This document shows, one piece after another, positions 27,487-37,673 of a stretch of DNA of 64,000 nt. The stretch comes from Paenibacillus lutimineralis (GTDB lineage Bacteria > Bacillota > Bacilli > Paenibacillales > Paenibacillaceae): NCBI RefSeq assembly GCF_003991425.1, contig NZ_CP034346.1, forward strand, positions 5,059,501 to 5,123,500. The letters run 5' to 3'. Both the position numbers and the translations under genes were made by a program. Under the pieces are notes generated by a model that saw only the letters and a list, made by a program, of their open reading frames with translations, did no database searches and was not told the DNA's origin. Within the stretch, counting starts at the first letter, position 1, and every line of letters begins with the position of its first letter.

Positions 27487-29892
27487 CTATGAAACCCCCT
27501 GCAATTGACAGGTGATCCATTCCGTAATTTGTGGCACTTCTTCATGAAGCAATATTTGCTCCATCTCGGCAAGCAGACCCAAGCTTTGATAGCCCGATGC
27601 CGATTCTAACGGACGTTTAGATGGCGCAGAATTTACTGTAATCCGTCCTTCACCTCGAACGATGAAATCCAATTCTACAAATATATCCAGAATAAAATAT
27701 AACATACGGCGAGAGATTCCAAAACGGGACATTAATTCAGCAATGACCCGTTCTTCCAGGCATTCATCCTGGCCAGCATATTTCCTGAGAAATATATAGA
27801 CCTGCTTGAAACGCTCCCGCGACGGGGCTTCGATCGTATCTACCGATGAGCGTGGATGAAGCAGAAATACCCGTTCCAGATTAACAAAGCTAGTTAACAT
27901 TTTATTCCAAATATCCGCCGAATCCGGCAATTCTATTACAAATAATGTTTTTACTGTAACCGCATCGCCACGATCCGATTCAGACCTGCCAGGGCTAATC
28001 CCCTGTTCCTGGTCATAGACCCAGACCGAAGTTCCCTCCAAATGGCCAACAGCGAGCAAATCAGCTCTACGACTAGAGACCGCAGCCATCGATCCTGCAC
28101 TGCAATATGAAGTCTTCAAGATGCCCTGCTGCAATTCCTCGATTTTAGTACCAGGGTCCAGTGGATCGCGATAATCAAACACCTGCAGATGCGGAATCGA
28201 AATATCCTGAATGAATAGCTGCGGTTTACGCTGACCGTTCCATTCATTGATCCCGGCTTCTACAACCAGATCAACTCTCGCTTCCGGTGTTAAAAGCTTG
28301 AATATTTCCCCTTTTCCAAAAGCAACGGCCTCTATCATACTTCCATCCTGACGGATCGTCAACTTCAAATGCTTGCCATCCTTACCCATCTGCCTATAAT
28401 CGAGCAGTTCAGCGCCACGAACGAGCAAACGTGGGGAAGGATTCCCCATGCCGAATGGCGCTAATTGGGCCAATTGTTCAATCACTGGCAGCGTGATCTC
28501 TCGCAATCTGCATTCGAGATCCGCCTGTAGGGAGGGGATGAAATGCTCCGGCCTAAGTACGTTCCGAGCAAACTCATTCAGCCTCTGTTCGAACTCCTCC
28601 AGACGGTCTCTATGCAATGACATACCTGCCGCGGAAGGATGTCCACCATAATGATCAAGCAGCGCATCGCAATACGTTAAGGCTTCATAGATATCAAAAC
28701 CCGGGATGGAACGCGCCGACCCTTTGCACTCTCCGGTAGCAACATCAATGCCCAGCACCAAAGTCGGACGGTAGTATCGTTCTAGTATTTTAGAAGCTAC
28801 AATGCCAACTACTCCGACATTCCAGCCCTCTCCAGCAACTACTAGCACATCCGGTAGCGTTCCAGCAGCTTCTTTTGCCTCAATTCGTTTGAACGCTTCA
28901 CCTACGATATCATCGACAAGCTGCTGTCGCTCCCTATTGAGCAAATCCAGCTTCTCTGCCAAGTCCTCTGCCACTTCCATGCTCGTTGCGGTTAGTACGT
29001 CGAGCGCGCTGAATGCATGGCTCATCCGCCCTGCCGCATTGATACGTGGTGCTAGACCGAAGGCTACATTCGTAGAGGTCACTTCCCCCTGATTCCATCC
29101 GGCAGTATGAAGTAAGGCTGAGATACCTGGGAAAGAAGAAGCTGTCATCTGCTCCAGCCCCATGCGGACAAGTACTCTGTTCTCGTCCGTCAACGGCATC
29201 AGGTCCGCTATGGTTCCTAAGGCTACCAGCTCAAGCCATGCAGCGGGAGTGTCCTTACCTAGCAGAGCATAGGCCAGCTTATATGCAACACCTACGCCAG
29301 CCAATCCTTTGAACGGATAAGGGCAATAAGGAAGCTTCGGATTGATCAGCGTATAAGCTTCTGGCAGCTTTGCCGGTGGCTCATGATGGTCGGTTACAAT
29401 CACGTCAATGCCTAGCTCAGCAGCATAAGCGATCTGTTCCACTGCGCTAATTCCGGTATCTACCGTAACGATCAGGCTGACTCCATTGTCATGAGCCTGC
29501 TTGAGAACATGATTATGTAATCCATAACCTTCCTTGGAGCGATGCGGAATATAGAATTCAAAGTTCGCCTGCAGCGTTCGCATCAGCTCAATCATAAGAG
29601 CAGTTGACGATAGTCCGTCCGCATCATAATCCCCGTATATCAATATCCGCTCCCCGGCGTCCACCGCCTTGCGGATTCTTGGAACCGCTTCCTCGATTCC
29701 ACTCATCTGATATGGATCATGCAGTTCCATTAAGGAGTGATCCAGAAATTTCGAAGCATCCTCGGAATTGGAAATTCCCCGCGTCACTAACAGTGATGCC
29801 AGCAGAGCCGGAATCTCTAACTGCTGTTGCAGTTGACGAGAGGCCTCCAAGTCATAAGGAGATATATTCCAATGGTATTTCGATTGAAGCAA
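27487..29892 (-). CDS. recJ: Single-stranded-DNA-specific exonuclease RecJ
   Basis: An 801-residue DHH-family 5'-3' exonuclease used in recombinational repair and mismatch repair. Motifs: YGDYDADGLSSTALM, VTVDTGISA, VTDHHEP and the DHHA1-domain motif YGGHPSAAGMSLHRD, followed by the OB fold (LKLTIRQDGSMIEAVAF). It is about 200 residues longer than E. coli RecJ because it has the C-terminal extension (from about 590) typical of Bacilli, which ends in a winged-helix-like region. It lies between the CDF transporter and apt, all minus strand. Confidence 0.95.
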   Translation of the reverse strand: MLQSKYHWNISPYDLEASRQLQQQLEIPALLASLLVTRGISNSEDASKFLDHSLMELHDPYQMSGIEEAVPRIRKAVDAGERILIYGDYDADGLSSTALMIELMRTLQANFEFYIPHRSKEGYGLHNHVLKQAHDNGVSLIVTVDTGISAVEQIAYAAELGIDVIVTDHHEPPAKLPEAYTLINPKLPYCPYPFKGLAGVGVAYKLAYALLGKDTPAAWLELVALGTIADLMPLTDENRVLVRMGLEQMTASSFPGISALLHTAGWNQGEVTSTNVAFGLAPRINAAGRMSHAFSALDVLTATSMEVAEDLAEKLDLLNRERQQLVDDIVGEAFKRIEAKEAAGTLPDVLVVAGEGWNVGVVGIVASKILERYYRPTLVLGIDVATGECKGSARSIPGFDIYEALTYCDALLDHYGGHPSAAGMSLHRDRLEEFEQRLNEFARNVLRPEHFIPSLQADLECRLREITLPVIEQLAQLAPFGMGNPSPRLLVRGAELLDYRQMGKDGKHLKLTIRQDGSMIEAVAFGKGEIFKLLTPEARVDLVVEAGINEWNGQRKPQLFIQDISIPHLQVFDYRDPLDPGTKIEELQQGILKTSYCSAGSMAAVSSRRADLLAVGHLEGTSVWVYDQEQGISPGRSESDRGDAVTVKTLFVIELPDSADIWNKMLTSFVNLERVFLLHPRSSVDTIEAPSRERFKQVYIFLRKYAGQDECLEERVIAELMSRFGISRRMLYFILDIFVELDFIVRGEGRITVNSAPSKRPLESASGYQSLGLLAEMEQILLHEEVPQITEWITCQLQGVS

Positions 29893-29968
29893 TGACTTTA
29901 CACCCTCTTTCTCCAGTCGATCCCCCGATATTGATTACAAAGTGAAACAGGAAGTATGATTGGAAGTA

Positions 29969-30937
29969 TTATTGCAGCAGGTTCGGCATATCGTCATTCG
30001 CCCCGAGCTGATTGCTCTTATAGGGATAGCCGGGATCATAAGGTAGAACAAGAATACTGACATCATTCACATGAGAGAAGCGATGCATGAGCAGTACCTT
30101 GGCTCTATTGGCGATATCATTTGCCTCTGTCACCGTAATCTGCGGATTTACGCTAATCTTAGCGATAACCCTCACATAGTGCCCCTGCTCTTGTGCACGC
30201 AAATCTTCGACGGTAATAATTCCATGGACGCGCTGAACGGTCTCTATGAGTCGTTCTGTATCCTCTCGGAACAACGTTGTAGTCAACGTACTGTTAATCA
30301 CCCTACGAACCATAATATAGGCTCTGTAGGCTATGAGAATAGCCACGATGATTGCCATGATCGGATCGAAATAGAGCATCATCGGTATATCCAGAGCATG
30401 ACCCGCCATCGCACCGAACACACCCAGCATGACGATTATTGAGCAGTACAACGAATAACGGTGGTTCTCGACATAAGCTTCGCGCTCTTTCTCAGCCCGA
30501 GTAGATGAAGACCGATACTGTATCTGAAAAATAAGTTCCTTCATGACGAGAGAGACAACCACAACGACACCAGCTACATAACCAGGCGCAAGGATATCTC
30601 CTTCGAAAATCGCCGTTACCGTCGTGATCATCGTCTGCATAGCACCTAGCAAAATCAAGACAGCTATGAATACAGCAATAGGAAGAAACGATTTCGCCTT
30701 CTGAGCCGGGTCCTGTCGGGAAAGTGGTGATTTGTGCTCATAGAATCGTCTCCATGCATCCGTTAACGAAGAACTGACTGTAGTTAAAATTTCAGCTAAA
30801 GAGAATAATGCATCTGCCAGCAGAGCATAGCTATTAAACAATATTCCTATGATTCCTTTTAATGCTGTTAGAGCAAAATTGCTTGCCATACTTACTGCAG
30901 CGATGGAATCACCAGCAGCAGTTTGTTCGCGTCTCAT
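29969..30937 (-). CDS. Cation diffusion facilitator family transporter with altered metal-site motifs
   Basis: 322 residues: six membrane segments and a C-terminal cytoplasmic domain (TVQRVHGIITVEDLRAQEQG, then YVRVIAKISVNPQITVTEA) typical of CDF exporters. The ATG at 30937 follows a G-rich ribosome site; upstream in-frame codons lack one. In the TM2 motif, usually LADGxHSxxD, this protein has LLADALFSLAEIL: the first Asp is kept but His becomes Phe and the second Asp becomes Glu. In TM5 the usual H(x)RSDALSS reads NHRYSLYCSII, with Asp replaced. Substrate and even transport activity are therefore uncertain. It lies between recJ and secF. Confidence 0.83.
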   Translation of the reverse strand: MRREQTAAGDSIAAVSMASNFALTALKGIIGILFNSYALLADALFSLAEILTTVSSSLTDAWRRFYEHKSPLSRQDPAQKAKSFLPIAVFIAVLILLGAMQTMITTVTAIFEGDILAPGYVAGVVVVVSLVMKELIFQIQYRSSSTRAEKEREAYVENHRYSLYCSIIVMLGVFGAMAGHALDIPMMLYFDPIMAIIVAILIAYRAYIMVRRVINSTLTTTLFREDTERLIETVQRVHGIITVEDLRAQEQGHYVRVIAKISVNPQITVTEANDIANRAKVLLMHRFSHVNDVSILVLPYDPGYPYKSNQLGANDDMPNLLQ

Positions 30938-30978
30938 GATATCCCCCCCTGAAACCCGAGAACTAATTAAGAATGATA

Positions 30979-31004
30979 GAGCCGCGTCGTAAACGACGCG
31001 GCTC
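30979..31004 (-). terminator. Hairpin downstream of secF
   Basis: GAGCCGCGTCGT and ACGACGCGGCTC form a perfect 12-bp stem with a 2-base loop, 38 bp beyond the secF stop codon. The T-run is weak (TATCATTCTT). Confidence 0.75.
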
Positions 31005-31042
31005 TTCATACCCAGCAACAATACTTCTCTCTATATAATCGC

Positions 31043-31945
31043 TTAAGCCGCCTTAGCCGGTTTTTTCTTTTCTCTTACTTTAAGCACAAACCACAATGGG
31101 CTAGCGATAAAGATGGTCGAATAAGCCCCGAGCACAAGACCGATCGTCATAGCAAGTGAGAACATTTTAATCGATTCCCCGCCGAGCAAGAACAGGAAGA
31201 ATGCTGCGATGAATACAGTCAAGACCGTATAAATCGAACGCATGATCGTCTGAGCAATACTGTGATCGACGAGTTCTTTGAGATCATCTCTGGTCTTCAG
31301 TTTGGCGAATCGCATATTTTCACGAATCCGGTCAAAGATAACGATCGTATCGTTGATAGAATAGCCGATGATCGTAAGTACGGCAACGATAAACGTAAGA
31401 TCGACCTTGAGCTGGAAGATGGAGAATATCGCTATGACCAGAATTGCATCATGCAGCAAAGAAATAACAGCTGCTATAGCAAAACGCCATTCAAAACGGA
31501 TACTTACATAAATAATAATCCCTAAGCACGCAATAAGAACCGCTTTAATCGCATTTTGCGCCAGCTCCTTAGCCATTTCCGTATCTACGGTATTAACCTC
31601 AAATGCTGCACTCTCATCGAGCTTGCTTATTTCTTTCTTCAACGCTACATCCTGATCTTCATTGAGAACCTTCGTGAAGCGGATGCTTATCCGCTCCTCC
31701 CCAACATTAATGGTTGTTCCCTCTGCAATGTCGAGATCCTTGACAACAGATTCAATCTCGCCCTTTGAAATCGACTTCGAGACCGTCACGTCTACGTTGG
31801 AGCCAGATTGAAAATCTACACTATAATTCAATCCAAAAAAGGATAGAGACGCTACGCCAAGTACGATTAAAGCAATCGATATGGCGAAGAAATATTTACT
31901 TAGATGGACATAATCCAGTCTTTTAATGCTCTTATCAAAGTGCAC
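31043..31945 (-). CDS. secF: Protein translocase subunit SecF
   Basis: About 300 residues with six membrane segments and the SecD/SecF family core: GLNYSVDFQSGSNVDV, SIRFEWRFAIAAVISLLHD, LTIIGYSINDTIVIFDRIREN and the repeated TLTVFIAAFFLFLLGG region. SecDF uses the proton gradient to pull preproteins out of the SecYEG channel. GTG at 31945 has AAGGAGA nine bases upstream; GTG at 31954 is too close to it. It overlaps the secD end by 11 bp, indicating translational coupling. B. subtilis has a single fused SecDF; here they are separate genes. Confidence 0.94.
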   Translation of the reverse strand: MHFDKSIKRLDYVHLSKYFFAISIALIVLGVASLSFFGLNYSVDFQSGSNVDVTVSKSISKGEIESVVKDLDIAEGTTINVGEERISIRFTKVLNEDQDVALKKEISKLDESAAFEVNTVDTEMAKELAQNAIKAVLIACLGIIIYVSIRFEWRFAIAAVISLLHDAILVIAIFSIFQLKVDLTFIVAVLTIIGYSINDTIVIFDRIRENMRFAKLKTRDDLKELVDHSIAQTIMRSIYTVLTVFIAAFFLFLLGGESIKMFSLAMTIGLVLGAYSTIFIASPLWFVLKVREKKKPAKAA

Positions 31946-33188
31946 GAATCTCACTCTCCTTAACCCCGAAGTATTTCGGTTTCATCAGCTTACCAGCCTT
32001 GAGCAGCAAGTTAAGGAGGAACCGGACGAAGTAAACATTCGTTGCGATACTAAGCACGATTTCCACGATGAGCACAAGGGCAAACCCTTTAACTGATCCA
32101 GTTCCGTAAATATACATCACGATAGCTACAATAATCGTCGTAATGTTGGAGTCCAAAACCGTACGGAGTGAATGCTTGCCGCCTGCTTTTACGGACGACA
32201 TCACGCTCTTGCCGCTCCTGAGCTCTTCTCTTATCCGTTCGTTGGTAATGATATTGGCATCGACGGCCATCCCGATCCCGAGAATGATCGCGGCAATCCC
32301 CGGTAGAGTCAACGTGAAGTTCGCCCACGCGAACACCGCAATCAAGAGCCAAGTGTGTAAAATCAATGCAAAGCTAGCAATAAGTCCAGGTGCCCGGTAC
32401 ATTCCGACCATGAACACTAAAATAAACACGGAGCCAATCAAACCTGCTTCAATCGTAGACTTCAGCGATTGTTGGCCAAGGGTTGCTCCAAGGCTCTGCG
32501 AATATTTCTCATGAAGCTTCAAAGGCAAGGCGCCAAGGTTGATAACATCGCGAAGCTCTTTTGCTTCATCCATACTGCCCCCAACGCTGATTGACGCTGT
32601 TCCATCGGTAAGAACGGCTTGTACAACTGGCGCTGAGATCAATTCATCATTCATATAAATAGCAAGTGGTTGACCGAGCAAACGTTTCGTTATTTCAGCA
32701 AATTTATCTTTACTCTTCACCTTGATGCTTACCTGCGGCTTATTCATATTATCGAACTGAAGCGCAGCGCCATTCTCGGCAAAGTCGGTACCGATCATTT
32801 CGATCTTGTTATATTCGTCTGCGTTTTTCTCAGTTCCATCCTTACTACGGAACGTCAATTCCGCAGGCTCCTTCATCATTTTACGCACTTCTGCTTCGTC
32901 GGTCACACCGGCCAATTTCACACGAATCCGGTTCGTGCCTTCCGTAGTAACTTCCGGCTCACTCGTACCGAGCTTGTTCGCACGCTTCTCTAAGCTTTGC
33001 GCTGTTTTGACGAGCGATTCTTTTGTTACTTTAGCCCCAGCCTCCAAAGGCGAAGCCTCGTACAAAATCTCGAATCCGCCCTTCAAGTCCAGGCCGAGAC
33101 GCATGCTTTTCAGTAAACCAGGGGTTGTCCAACCCATCAGGGCTGATACGACAACCACGACGGTTATGAATGCCACTATTCTTTTCAT
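31935..33188 (-). CDS. secD: Protein translocase subunit SecD
   Basis: About 417 residues. The N-terminal membrane anchor is MKRIVAFITVVVVVSALMGW. The first periplasmic domain has the hallmark RLGLDLKGGFEILYEA, and the membrane region has GMAVDANIITNERIREELRSG, the SecD TM4 signature. It partners with SecF in late-stage protein export. The ATG at 33188 is preferred because the signal-anchor begins there and GGGATCGAAG precedes it; the frame extends 28 codons further upstream without a ribosome site. Gene order secD-secF and proximity to yajC fit the SecDF-YajC complex. Confidence 0.94.
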   Translation of the reverse strand: MKRIVAFITVVVVVSALMGWTTPGLLKSMRLGLDLKGGFEILYEASPLEAGAKVTKESLVKTAQSLEKRANKLGTSEPEVTTEGTNRIRVKLAGVTDEAEVRKMMKEPAELTFRSKDGTEKNADEYNKIEMIGTDFAENGAALQFDNMNKPQVSIKVKSKDKFAEITKRLLGQPLAIYMNDELISAPVVQAVLTDGTASISVGGSMDEAKELRDVINLGALPLKLHEKYSQSLGATLGQQSLKSTIEAGLIGSVFILVFMVGMYRAPGLIASFALILHTWLLIAVFAWANFTLTLPGIAAIILGIGMAVDANIITNERIREELRSGKSVMSSVKAGGKHSLRTVLDSNITTIIVAIVMYIYGTGSVKGFALVLIVEIVLSIATNVYFVRFLLNLLLKAGKLMKPKYFGVKESEIRAL

Positions 33189-33345
33189 CCCGTACTTCGA
33201 TCCCCTTTCAATTCTCAATATTCCTATTATAGCTAGGCAGGAATCGACCGTCAATTTAACGAATTTTGTCATTTTTATTACGATCGACTCTTATACCTGT
33301 GTTCAGAAAGATCATTTTTTAGTGATAGAGCACAAAAAAGACCCC

Positions 33346-33603
33346 TTAATCTAAATGGGATCCACGAAAAGCTGAAATCGTCAAATAATTCATAAAATGG
33401 GTTATCTTCAAAGAAAGGATATCATTTACCAATTGATGCAATGGCGGAAAGCCATTCTTTTCATACTTCTGGCTGACACAGCTCCATATTTCCTCTTCAG
33501 TCACATGTTCATAACCGATCATTCGGAATTCTTCCACTTTGCTGCGGCACAAATTCTCGATCGTCTCAAACAGTTCCTTCCTCGTGTAATCCTCTTCAGC
33601 CAT
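33346..33603 (-). CDS. comN: Post-transcriptional regulator ComN-like protein
   Basis: An 85-residue protein resembling the Pfam 'post-transcriptional regulator' family: ELFETIENLCRSKVEEFRMI, GYEHVTEEEIWSCVSQKY and LHQLVNDILSLKITHFMNYL. B. subtilis ComN (YrzD) controls comE mRNA and localises with DivIVA; it lies between secDF and spoVB as here. Length fits. The role in competence cannot be assumed for this organism. It is transcribed toward secD from a region that also contains a short right-tip remnant of the dispersed repeat. Confidence 0.85.
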   Translation of the reverse strand: MAEEDYTRKELFETIENLCRSKVEEFRMIGYEHVTEEEIWSCVSQKYEKNGFPPLHQLVNDILSLKITHFMNYLTISAFRGSHLD

Positions 33604-33686
33604 CCTGGTGCCTCCTTCCTCATCCCCATCTAAATAACATTCTACTTCATTTTTCCGATTCCTGCTTGATAGAATTATTGAATTAT

Positions 33687-33706
33687 AATCGGACTTTTTG
33701 AACTTC
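33687..33706. repeat. Right-tip remnant of the dispersed repeat
   Basis: ATCGGACTTTTTGAAC matches the right terminal inverted repeat of copy B; no other part of the element is nearby. Confidence 0.5.
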
Positions 33707-33801
33707 CTCTTAAAGACAAGTCATGAATTGGGACAGGACCAGCATATGGTTAATTAACATTGATATTCGTAGAGGCTTATTTAGGGAGAGAGGGAATCAC
33801 T

Positions 33802-35379
33802 TTGAATAAACAAACCTTTATCCAGGGCACGATGATCCTGCTCTTGGCAAGTGTTGTTAATCGTATTCTCGGCTTCATTCCGCGCATTATGCTTCCAAGG
33901 ATCATCGGTACAGAAGGCGTTGGCTTGTATCAGCTCGGCTATCCCTTTTTCTTGGTGATTGTTACCCTCATAGCGGGCGGCATTCCGCTGGCCATTGCCA
34001 AGCTGGTGGCCGAGGCAGAGTCGGCGGGGAATCCACAGCGATCTGCTACTATTTTACGGACAAGCCTGGTCTACGCGACGGCAGTCGGATTTCTATTTAC
34101 GTTCATCTGCCTCTTCGGGGCCCCTTGGGCAAGCCGCTATATTCTCACAGACCCACGGGTCTATCACACCTTTATCGCGATGAGCCCAATGATCGTCATT
34201 GTCGCTGTGTCTTCCGTCTATCGCGGGTATTTCCAAGGGAAGCAGAACATGGTCCCCTCCGCCGTCTCATCAGTCACAGAGACCATTGCAAGAATTGTCT
34301 GTGTCCTCTTATTCTCCTACCTGTTCCTTCCTTTGGGAATCGAGTATGCCGCAGCTGGAGCGATGCTTGGAGTCGTATTCGGGGAGATTGTCGGCCTCGT
34401 AGTCTTGCTATGGCAATATAGCCGTATACGCCGGAAAAATCCATCCAATGCTGCAACGGCTCCCGTCGTCATAGGGCAACAGGACAAGAACTCCTTTTTC
34501 TCACAGATCTGGCAGATCCTCAAAGTGGCTATTCCAGTAACTGGTGGTCGCTTAGTTGGTTCGATGTCTTACCTGTTAGAGTCCATTATTACAGCACGCA
34601 GCCTCGCCATAGCTGGAGTCGCCACAGCCATCGCCACCTCTCAATATGGCGCGTTACAGGGGATGATCATCCCGCTCCTGCTGCTGCCGGGCGCATTGAC
34701 CTCTTCGCTTGCCATATCACTTGTTCCTTCTCTGGCGGAAGCTCAGGCCAAAGGGGATATGCGAACGATTCATCTAAGACTTCATCAATCGATCAGGCTG
34801 GCGCTAGTGACCGGCGCACCTTTTGCAGCGATCATGTATGTCTTGGCCGAACCGCTCTGCCAGCTTCTATACGACAACGGGAGTATCGCAGGAATGCTGA
34901 AAGTTATGGCTCCGATCGCCCTCTTCTCCTATGTGCAAGCCCCGCTGCAAGCCACACTACAAGCACTAGACAAACCTGGGCGGGCATTGATCAATACTTT
35001 AATCGGGGCTACCGTCAAGCTAGTTCTCATCTATTATCTCGCCTCGAACCCTAGCATGGGCATTTACGGAGCTATTTTCGCGATCATTATCAACATTGTT
35101 GTCGTTACTATACTGCATGGCTTCAGCGTCTCACGCGCGCTTCGCTTCCGATTTCCCTTGCTTGATATTTTAAAAGTCGCTTGTCTGATGATCATCATGA
35201 GCGGGGCCGCAGCCTATCTCTATAACGAATTACTTACTATCTCAAGTAAGGGATTTCGCTTCATCATTACCTCACTGATCGCTGTAGTGATCTACTTAAT
35301 CCTGTCCGCAGGCATGAAACTGATAGATTGGCATGATATTAGCCGAATTCCAATTTTACGGAGATGGATTAAGAACTGA
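33802..35379 (+). CDS. spoVB: Stage V sporulation protein B (SpoVB)
   Basis: A 525-residue polytopic protein of the MOP/MATE-like polysaccharide flippase superfamily. It begins MNKQTFIQGTMILLLASVVN from a TTG at 33802 (GAGAGGGAATCAC upstream), then GFIPRIMLPRIIGTEGVGLY and IAGGIPLAIAKLVAEAES, with about 14 membrane segments. SpoVB is required for spore cortex synthesis and probably flips a lipid-linked peptidoglycan precursor across the spore membrane. It is divergent from the comN gene. A sporulation promoter (sigma-E) is expected but I could not define one. Confidence 0.93.
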   Translation: MNKQTFIQGTMILLLASVVNRILGFIPRIMLPRIIGTEGVGLYQLGYPFFLVIVTLIAGGIPLAIAKLVAEAESAGNPQRSATILRTSLVYATAVGFLFTFICLFGAPWASRYILTDPRVYHTFIAMSPMIVIVAVSSVYRGYFQGKQNMVPSAVSSVTETIARIVCVLLFSYLFLPLGIEYAAAGAMLGVVFGEIVGLVVLLWQYSRIRRKNPSNAATAPVVIGQQDKNSFFSQIWQILKVAIPVTGGRLVGSMSYLLESIITARSLAIAGVATAIATSQYGALQGMIIPLLLLPGALTSSLAISLVPSLAEAQAKGDMRTIHLRLHQSIRLALVTGAPFAAIMYVLAEPLCQLLYDNGSIAGMLKVMAPIALFSYVQAPLQATLQALDKPGRALINTLIGATVKLVLIYYLASNPSMGIYGAIFAIIINIVVVTILHGFSVSRALRFRFPLLDILKVACLMIIMSGAAAYLYNELLTISSKGFRFIITSLIAVVIYLILSAGMKLIDWHDISRIPILRRWIKN

Positions 35380-35440
35380 ACAACTGACATACTTCTGAGT
35401 TGTCATAACCTCCCCTGCTTGACCATAAAATAATATCAAT

Positions 35441-35681
35441 AGAGGTTGTTCAAACACGAAGTGAATCAAGAGGTATCCCTACGTCGAATCTTTAATTCAG
35501 TGGGGACTAAGCAGATGCTTAAGAAGTTATGTTTCCTACGAAACCATTTCAGGTGCTCACGTAGGTTTTGCCTACGCTCCGCTCCTTTCGTCCCTGACTT
35601 CATCCAACTGAAGCGTTTCGGAGAAACGTACATCGGAAGCATAAGTTTCGGTGCTGAAAACCGACCTTTTTGAACATGCAC
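35441..35681. repeat. Dispersed repeat, copy D (long variant)
   Basis: About 240 bp. It begins AGAGGTTGTTCAAACACGAAG (about 18 bases after the left tip are deleted) and ends CCGACCTTTTTGAACATGC. It carries two extra segments, 35506-35550 and 35609-35649, which are imperfect reverse complements of each other. The apical arms read CGTAGG and CCTACG. It fills the interval between spoVB and the YrzE-like gene. Confidence 0.88.
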
Positions 35682-35707
35682 TATTAATAGGAATGGAGGA
35701 ACGCGTC

Positions 35708-36100
35708 ATGAATTTCATCCGCCGCATCGTTTCAATCCGTATTTCCCATCCGACCATATCCGGGCTGTGGTACGCTTTTCTCTGGATGATGATCGGCGCT
35801 CTCGTACTCTCTCTGCTTCTACAGTCCAATATGCTAGAGGAGCAGGAGCTTGGCTTGTATACTTACATCGTTCATTCCATAGCTATCCTATTCGGAGGAC
35901 TAGTCTCCGGCAAGCGCGCTCAGATGAAAGGTATGTACCAAGGCTGCATCACAGGTCTAATCTATGGAATTCTCGTATTTGTAATCAGTTTCCTAGCCCT
36001 CGACAGCTCGATTCAGCTTGCTACATGGCTCTTACTGCTGCCAGCACTGATCATCGGCGCGATCGGAGGTGTATTTGGAGTCAATTTGAATAGACGTTAG
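35708..36100 (+). CDS. yrzE: TIGR04086 family membrane protein (YrzE-like)
   Basis: 130 residues with four hydrophobic segments (LWYAFLWMMIGALVLSLLLQ, TYIVHSIAILFGGLVSGK, GLIYGILVFVISFLAL, LLLPALIIGAIGGVFGVNL) and the GGLVSGKRAQMKGMYQGCIT loop typical of this family. ATG at 35708 follows GGAGG. Function unknown; the family is linked by position to spoVB, comN and yajC in Bacillales. A small ORF extension upstream would run into the repeat and is not credible. Confidence 0.85.
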   Translation: MNFIRRIVSIRISHPTISGLWYAFLWMMIGALVLSLLLQSNMLEEQELGLYTYIVHSIAILFGGLVSGKRAQMKGMYQGCITGLIYGILVFVISFLALDSSIQLATWLLLLPALIIGAIGGVFGVNLNRR

Positions 36101-36116
36101 CGGATACAAAAAAAAA

Positions 36117-36141
36117 AGAGCCTGAATTTAGGCTCTTTTTG
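36117..36141. terminator. Bidirectional terminator between yrzE and yajC
   Basis: AGAGCCT and AGGCTCT around a 6-base loop, with a run of ten A on one side and five T on the other. Confidence 0.9.
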
Positions 36142-36170
36142 TTATTCACTCAAGGATTAACGGATTAAAC

Positions 36171-36476
36171 TTACGACTCTTTAACTTGGTGACTAATCGC
36201 ACTGCGCTCGAATGTAAGCTTAGTTACATCATTGACGCGAAGTACAACGGTGTCGTCTGTCAACTCTAAGATCGTACCATGCAAACCGCCGATTGTTACA
36301 ATCTTATCGCCCTTTTGCAAAGCATTCAGCATGTTATTGCGTGTACTCTGTTTTTTCTTTTGCGGACGAATCAGCAAGAAATAAAATACCGCAAACATAA
36401 TAATAAGAGGCACTACAAAGGATAGCAATTGGCCAGATGTCGATGGCGCTGCTGCACCTTCTGCAAGTTGAAACAT
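36171..36476 (-). CDS. yajC: Preprotein translocase subunit YajC
   Basis: A 101-residue single-pass membrane protein: LLSFVVPLIIMFAVFYFLLI, the family motif RPQKKKQSTRNNMLNALQKG, and a small cytoplasmic beta domain (GDKIVTIGGLHGTILELTDD). YajC joins SecDF in the holotranslocon; it is usually dispensable. The order queA-tgt-yajC is conserved across bacteria. It lies 35 bp downstream of tgt and is likely the last gene of that operon, ending at a bidirectional terminator. Confidence 0.95.
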   Translation of the reverse strand: MFQLAEGAAAPSTSGQLLSFVVPLIIMFAVFYFLLIRPQKKKQSTRNNMLNALQKGDKIVTIGGLHGTILELTDDTVVLRVNDVTKLTFERSAISHQVKES

Positions 36477-36511
36477 GTTCTTATCCTCCTTCCATTTATC
36501 TCCTAATTAAT

Positions 36512-37660
<1,149 letters not shown>

Positions 37661-37673
37661 TCATTCCGTAGAC

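Noticed and set aside
31043..33188. secD/secF as a broken SecDF fusion gene
   Set aside because: Each half has its own ribosome site and complete domains, and they overlap by 11 bp in different frames, which is a normal two-gene arrangement.
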